From: an uncultured Clostridia bacterium
Lineage (GTDB): Bacteria; Bacillota; Clostridia; Oscillospirales; CAG-272
Assembly (NCBI GenBank): GCA_945485605.1
Contig: CALYSG010000068.1
Span: 1-9,009 of the forward strand
Direction of reading: 5' to 3'
Length of the DNA: 9,009 nt
A program made the position numbers and the translations under genes. The notes under the pieces were generated by a model. It was not told the DNA's origin and did no database searches. It worked only from the letters and a program-made list of their open reading frames with translations. Below are positions 5,707 to 9,009 of the stretch, piece after piece (position 1 is the first letter of the stretch; the number at the start of each line of letters is the position of its first letter).

Positions 5707-6591
5707 ATGGACGAACGGATACTGGCGGTTCAGCGGATGCAGGACTACATTGAGGCTCACCTTGACGAAAAGATAACTCTTTCGGAGCTTGCGCGCGCGG
5801 CTGTCTTTTCGCCTTGGTATTCCTATCGTCTGTTTGAGCATTACACGGGGCTGACGCCGGCGGATTATATCAGACGCTTAAGACTCAGTCGCTCGGCTCT
5901 GAAGCTCAAAAACGGCGACTGCCGCGTTACCGATGCGGCTTTTGAGCTCGGCTTCGGAAGTGTTGACGGCTACACCCGGGCGTTCTTCCGCGAATTCGGC
6001 GTGCTGCCGGGGACTTATGCGCAGGACCCGAGTCCGATAACCCTTTTTATCCCTTACGGTGCAAAATTCAGAGCAATGAGAAAGGATAATACGGACATGA
6101 AAAACACGAACAACATTTTTATTCAGGTGATAAGAAAGCCCGCAAGGAAGGCTGTAATAAAACGCGGCATCTGTGCCGAGGACTATTTTTCCTATTGCGA
6201 GGAGGTCGGATGTGATGTCTGGGGTACTCTTATCAGTATGGACTCGCTCTGCGGAGAGCCCGTGTGTATGTGGCTGCCCGAGAACATGAAGACGCCCGGT
6301 ACATCAACCTATGTTCAGGGCGTTGAGGTATCAGCCGACTTTGACGGTGCGGTGCCTCATGGATTTGACGTTATCTCTCTCCCAAATTCCGAGTATCTGA
6401 TGTTTCAGGGCGAACCTTTCGCAGAGGAGGACTACTGCGACGCGATCTCGGCGGTGCGGTATGCTATCGACAGGTACGATCCTTCCGTGATCGGCTACTG
6501 CCGAGACAATGATAACCCGCGTATTCAGCTCGAGCCGCGCGGTGAAAGAGGATATATTGAGCTTATTGCCGTAAAACCGCTTACAAAATAA
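5707..6591 (+). CDS. AraC-family transcriptional regulator with GyrI-like effector-binding domain
   Basis: The 294-aa protein starts with an AraC-type DNA-binding domain (about 5-105). Its first helix-turn-helix is near 25-45 (LSELARAAVFSPWYSYRLF). The second is near 73-97 (VTDAAFELGFGSVDGYTRAF). After a linker, residues ~137-291 match the GyrI-like/AraC effector-binding fold, ending in IQLEPRGERGYIELIAVK. This is the Rob/BmrR-type arrangement, which in known members senses small, often aromatic or cationic, ligands. AAGGAGG at 5693-5699 sets the start. The gene ends 24 nt before the Cys-rich protein gene with no terminator between, so the two are probably co-transcribed. The upstream glycosidase points the same way, but the promoter between them makes it a separate unit. 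Ligand and targets are unknown. Confidence 0.9.
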   Translation: MDERILAVQRMQDYIEAHLDEKITLSELARAAVFSPWYSYRLFEHYTGLTPADYIRRLRLSRSALKLKNGDCRVTDAAFELGFGSVDGYTRAFFREFGVLPGTYAQDPSPITLFIPYGAKFRAMRKDNTDMKNTNNIFIQVIRKPARKAVIKRGICAEDYFSYCEEVGCDVWGTLISMDSLCGEPVCMWLPENMKTPGTSTYVQGVEVSADFDGAVPHGFDVISLPNSEYLMFQGEPFAEEDYCDAISAVRYAIDRYDPSVIGYCRDNDNPRIQLEPRGERGYIELIAVKPLTK

Positions 6592-6615
6592 AATATGAGA
6601 AAGGAATAAAACAAC

Positions 6616-7053
6616 ATGGGATCAATATGTGGGGCAAACTGTGAAGAATGCAGGATGAAGGACGAGTGTCGCGGCTGTGAGGCTACCTGCGGCAGTCCCT
6701 TCGGCGGCAAATGTATCGCCGCCGAATACATAAAGACAGGAGGCAAGGCTGCCTACGACGAATTCAAGGCGGGACTTCTCGCAGAGGTCAACGCTCTCCT
6801 TCGTGCCGAGGGCATAACCGAGGCGGAGGCGCTTTACGAGCTTTGCGGAGAGTTCGTGAACCTTAAATACACTCTTCCGAGCGGCGAAAAGGTGAAATTT
6901 CTGAACGATAAAAACATTTACCTCGGAACGCAGGTGGAGTTTGCCGATCTCGGAATCTGTTACGGCGTCGTTGCCGATCCGTGCTTTATACTTATTTGCA
7001 GTTACAGTGTAAACGGCAGTCAGCCGGAGCTCGTAATTTATAAAAAAAGATAA
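6616..7053 (+). CDS. Small Cys-rich protein, DUF3795-like
   Basis: This 145-aa protein begins with a dense cysteine cluster: C5, C9, C12, C18, C21, C25 and C33 (ICGANCEECRMKDECRGCEA onward). The cluster resembles the N-terminus of DUF3795 proteins and probably binds zinc or another metal. The remaining ~110 residues have no motif I recognise; they include a helical stretch (about 45-75) and a beta-rich end with two more cysteines near FILICSY. There is no signal peptide or membrane segment, so it is cytoplasmic. AAAGGA at 6600-6605 is the ribosome binding site. It follows the AraC regulator by 24 nt, so a joint role in sensing or detoxification is possible. The family has no firm biochemical function that I know of. 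Family assignment is by the Cys pattern only. Confidence 0.75.
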   Translation: MGSICGANCEECRMKDECRGCEATCGSPFGGKCIAAEYIKTGGKAAYDEFKAGLLAEVNALLRAEGITEAEALYELCGEFVNLKYTLPSGEKVKFLNDKNIYLGTQVEFADLGICYGVVADPCFILICSYSVNGSQPELVIYKKR

Positions 7054-7069
7054 AAAATCCGGTTACCTA

Positions 7070-7098
7070 TTGATTTTCCTTGTTTATTGTGCTATAAT
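7070..7098 (+). promoter_or_regulatory. Sigma-A promoter of the SGNH lipoprotein gene
   Basis: TTGATT (7070-7075) and a perfect TATAAT (7093-7098) are separated by exactly 17 bp. TGC directly before the -10 makes it an extended -10. The leader is short, and AAGGAG at 7111-7116 is the ribosome binding site. The gene is therefore likely expressed independently of the upstream regulator pair. Confidence 0.85.
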
Positions 7099-7124
7099 AA
7101 GGCATCTTATAAGGAGAAATTAAT

Positions 7125-8888
7125 ATGAAAAGGATCATTTCAATTATGCTTTGCGGATTTATGATGTTTTCAATGGCTGCCTGCGCGTCGGGCGGCGGAG
7201 AGACTTCGGCAACCACGGCGGCGACCTCTGCCGATAACCCCGATAATACCGTTACGACGGCTGAGGGAACTACGACCGAGGCGACGACCGCCGATGAAGG
7301 CTACAAGCCCGTTGTTTCAGAGCCCCGCGATGCGTCGAGGGGTTACCGTGTTCTGTTCATCGGCAACAGTTTCACATACTACAACGACATGAACAAGCCG
7401 AACGGTATCTTTTATCAGATAGCAAAGAACGCCGGCTACAATGTTACCGTTGATTCGGTATACAAGGGCGGATACTATCTGCATCAATTTCTGAATGAAA
7501 AGGACGAATACGGTGCGCGGGCATTAAACCTTCTCAGTACGGTAAAGTATGATATAGTCATACTTCAGGATCAGAGCGCGTCGCCTATCTCCAATCCGGG
7601 CAATTTCTATGATTCCTGCCGAAGATTCAAGGAGCTCATCGACAAAAACGGTGCCGAGATGTGGATATACGAGACCTGGGGCTACAAAGACGGCTACAAG
7701 GGACTTCCGCCTTACGGCAAAGATACATTTGACATGGAAATGAAACTGCGTGCCGGTTGCGCCGCTATCGGCAAAGAACTCGGAGTGCCCGTGGCATACG
7801 CCGGCGCCGCTTTCTCGCAGTCATATAAGGATCATCCCGAGATAGAGCTTTATTACACAGACATCAAGCATCCCGGCGTTATGGGCAGTTACCTTGTTGC
7901 ATGGACGCTTTTCGGTACGATCTTCGGTGTGGATCCCGCAATCCTTACATATGACGGCACGGTCAATGCCGAATATGCAAAGATCCTTCGTGAGGTCGCG
8001 TCGGATATTATAAAGAACGGTGCGCCGGTTGACGCCGCCTATGCCATTTCGTCGGAAGGTGTTACAGCACCGAAGACAGACGAGTTTGTCGACGCTTCAA
8101 AAACTCAGATGCTGACTTCGCTTCCGAAATCAGATCTTCTGTCCGTGATCGTTCGTGATTCCAACGTTCAGGGCGACGGCTGGACCACCTATAACGGAAA
8201 TGACGGAAAGACGTTCTCGGGTATCCGCGGTGACAAGGATAAGATCGCTTCGCCCGAGTGCTCCGGTACCGAGCTGACCGAGGACCAGAAGAAGGATATC
8301 GCCGATATAGGCTACGGAGTATCTGTTATAGGTATTTCGCATATGGACGGCACTCAGAAGGGAGCGGTCAACACAACCAATACCGCGAGAGATAAGACCC
8401 ATTCGGTGATAAACCTCGTAAACGGACATTGGGGTTCGTCATATATGGCGTCTATATTCTTCGACAGCGATACATACAACATAAACGGTGAAAAGGACGT
8501 CTTGTCGCATTATACAGGTCTTATAACTCTTAACTTCGGTGAGAAGGTAAGCTTTGATGCGATCGGATATATGTCGGGAAGCCTTAAGGGCTTTGCACAG
8601 GCACAGGACGTTTACGTCAGCGACGACGGTGTGAACTGGACCAAGGTCGAATCTGCGTGCTACGACGCATTCCTGACCCCGCTGAAGAGTGTGGATGTAT
8701 CGACGATGAAAGACCCGTGGAAGGGTAATACGGCAAAGGTCGGTGTTATGTTCTCGATGGCAGGGTATTCCGGAAAGTACATAAGGATCGGTATTTACCG
8801 CGGCGGAATCATCGAGGCCAACGCAACCGGACTCCAGGAGATCAACACCCGTGAGATCGTGGTCTTCGGAAAGAAAACCGTTTCCTGA
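7125..8888 (+). CDS. Secreted SGNH/GDSL-type hydrolase lipoprotein with C-terminal discoidin-like domain
   Basis: This 587-aa protein starts with a lipoprotein signal: positive MKR, a hydrophobic stretch, and SMAAC with Cys20 as the lipidation site. A Thr/Ala-rich linker follows (about 21-60). The SGNH domain spans about 74-300. FIGNSFTYY (78-86) gives the nucleophile Ser82, KGGYYL (114-119) is block II, DIVILQDQS (143-151) replaces the usual GxND block, and DIKHPGVMG (246-254) gives Asp246 and His249. This pattern resembles the DUF4886-type SGNH subgroup. The last ~190 residues (about 395-585) look like an F5/8-type C (discoidin/CBM32-like) module, with VYVSDDGVNWTKVE (496-509) and GKYIRIGIYRGG (550-561). 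It probably de-esterifies a polysaccharide at the cell surface while the module binds glycan. Substrate is unknown. No partner gene lies beside it. Confidence 0.85.
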   Translation: MKRIISIMLCGFMMFSMAACASGGGETSATTAATSADNPDNTVTTAEGTTTEATTADEGYKPVVSEPRDASRGYRVLFIGNSFTYYNDMNKPNGIFYQIAKNAGYNVTVDSVYKGGYYLHQFLNEKDEYGARALNLLSTVKYDIVILQDQSASPISNPGNFYDSCRRFKELIDKNGAEMWIYETWGYKDGYKGLPPYGKDTFDMEMKLRAGCAAIGKELGVPVAYAGAAFSQSYKDHPEIELYYTDIKHPGVMGSYLVAWTLFGTIFGVDPAILTYDGTVNAEYAKILREVASDIIKNGAPVDAAYAISSEGVTAPKTDEFVDASKTQMLTSLPKSDLLSVIVRDSNVQGDGWTTYNGNDGKTFSGIRGDKDKIASPECSGTELTEDQKKDIADIGYGVSVIGISHMDGTQKGAVNTTNTARDKTHSVINLVNGHWGSSYMASIFFDSDTYNINGEKDVLSHYTGLITLNFGEKVSFDAIGYMSGSLKGFAQAQDVYVSDDGVNWTKVESACYDAFLTPLKSVDVSTMKDPWKGNTAKVGVMFSMAGYSGKYIRIGIYRGGIIEANATGLQEINTREIVVFGKKTVS

Positions 8889-8907
8889 CTTGATAAAACA
8901 CCGCGCG

Positions 8908-8952
8908 ATTCGCTGATTTTGCCTCTATATTACGAAATTTTTGACAGCGAAT
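8908..8952. repeat. Inverted repeat downstream of the SGNH gene
   Basis: ATTCGCTG (8908-8915) and CAGCGAAT (8945-8952) are perfect complements with a 29-nt spacer. A second nested pair, ACCGC (8900-8904) and GCGGT (8970-8974), flanks it. No T-run follows directly, so it is not a classical terminator. The right arm overlaps TTGACA (8941-8946), but no good -10 follows at 16-18 bp. Function is unknown. Confidence 0.4.
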
Positions 8953-8994
8953 TTATCCAAAAGCATTTAGCGGTATTGTCTTAAATAAATAAAA

Positions 8995-9009
8995 ATCGGT
9001 CCCCGCGTA
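8995..9009 (+). terminator. Possible first arm of a terminator cut by the window end
   Basis: An A-run is followed by CGGTCCCCGCG up to the last base. This A-tract plus GC-rich arm is how a bidirectional terminator begins, and the SGNH gene has no other terminator before this point. The second arm would lie beyond the window, so this is only a guess. Confidence 0.25.

Noticed and set aside
8941..8969. TTGACA as the -35 of a promoter for a gene beyond the window
   Set aside because: The hexamer at 17 bp is CATTTA, a poor -10, and no downstream gene is visible.

Overview
The window reads as a chromosomal segment of a Gram-positive Clostridia-type bacterium, most likely an Oscillospiraceae/Ruminococcus-like gut commensal. 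This is inferred from strong AGGAGG-type ribosome binding sites, consensus sigma-A promoters, a Thr/Ala-rich lipoprotein, a truncated AbrB-type gene and the mix of surface-polysaccharide and carbohydrate-active genes. No rRNA, tRNA, CRISPR array, transposase or phage gene was seen.

Region 1 (1-3520, + strand) is the end of a cell-surface polysaccharide operon. It holds a LicD-family phosphotransferase (5' end cut by the window), a TagD-like cytidylyltransferase, a CapE-type UDP-GlcNAc 4,6-dehydratase and a CapG/WecB-type UDP-HexNAc 2-epimerase. The last two genes abut exactly (TAA then ATG), and the operon closes at a strong hairpin terminator. The first pair probably activates a small phospho-alcohol as a CDP derivative and transfers it to a glycan. 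The second pair makes a 6-deoxy-HexNAc nucleotide sugar of the L-FucNAc / L-PneNAc type. The CapF enzyme that normally acts between CapE and CapG is not in the window. Base composition changes sharply, from about 30-37% to about 52% GC, some 60 nt inside the dehydratase gene.

Region 2 (3518-4103) is a gene-poor spacer. It has a short, apparently frameshifted AbrB/SpoVT-like gene on the - strand, convergent with the operon and sharing its terminator. Two further strong hairpins have no obvious gene partner.

Region 3 (4045-5537) is a single gene with a near-consensus extended -10 promoter. It encodes a cytoplasmic clan GH-A (GH39-like) glycosidase.

Region 4 (5674-7053) is a two-gene unit: an AraC-family regulator with a C-terminal GyrI-like effector-binding domain, followed by a small Cys-rich DUF3795-like protein.

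Region 5 (7070-9009) is a monocistronic gene with its own consensus promoter. It encodes a secreted lipoprotein with an SGNH/GDSL-type hydrolase domain and a C-terminal discoidin-like module. The window ends in what looks like the first arm of its terminator.

No complete new multi-gene system is evident. The most unusual points are the CapF-less dehydratase/epimerase pair, the composition break inside a gene, the structured orphan spacer and the regulator/Cys-rich protein pair.
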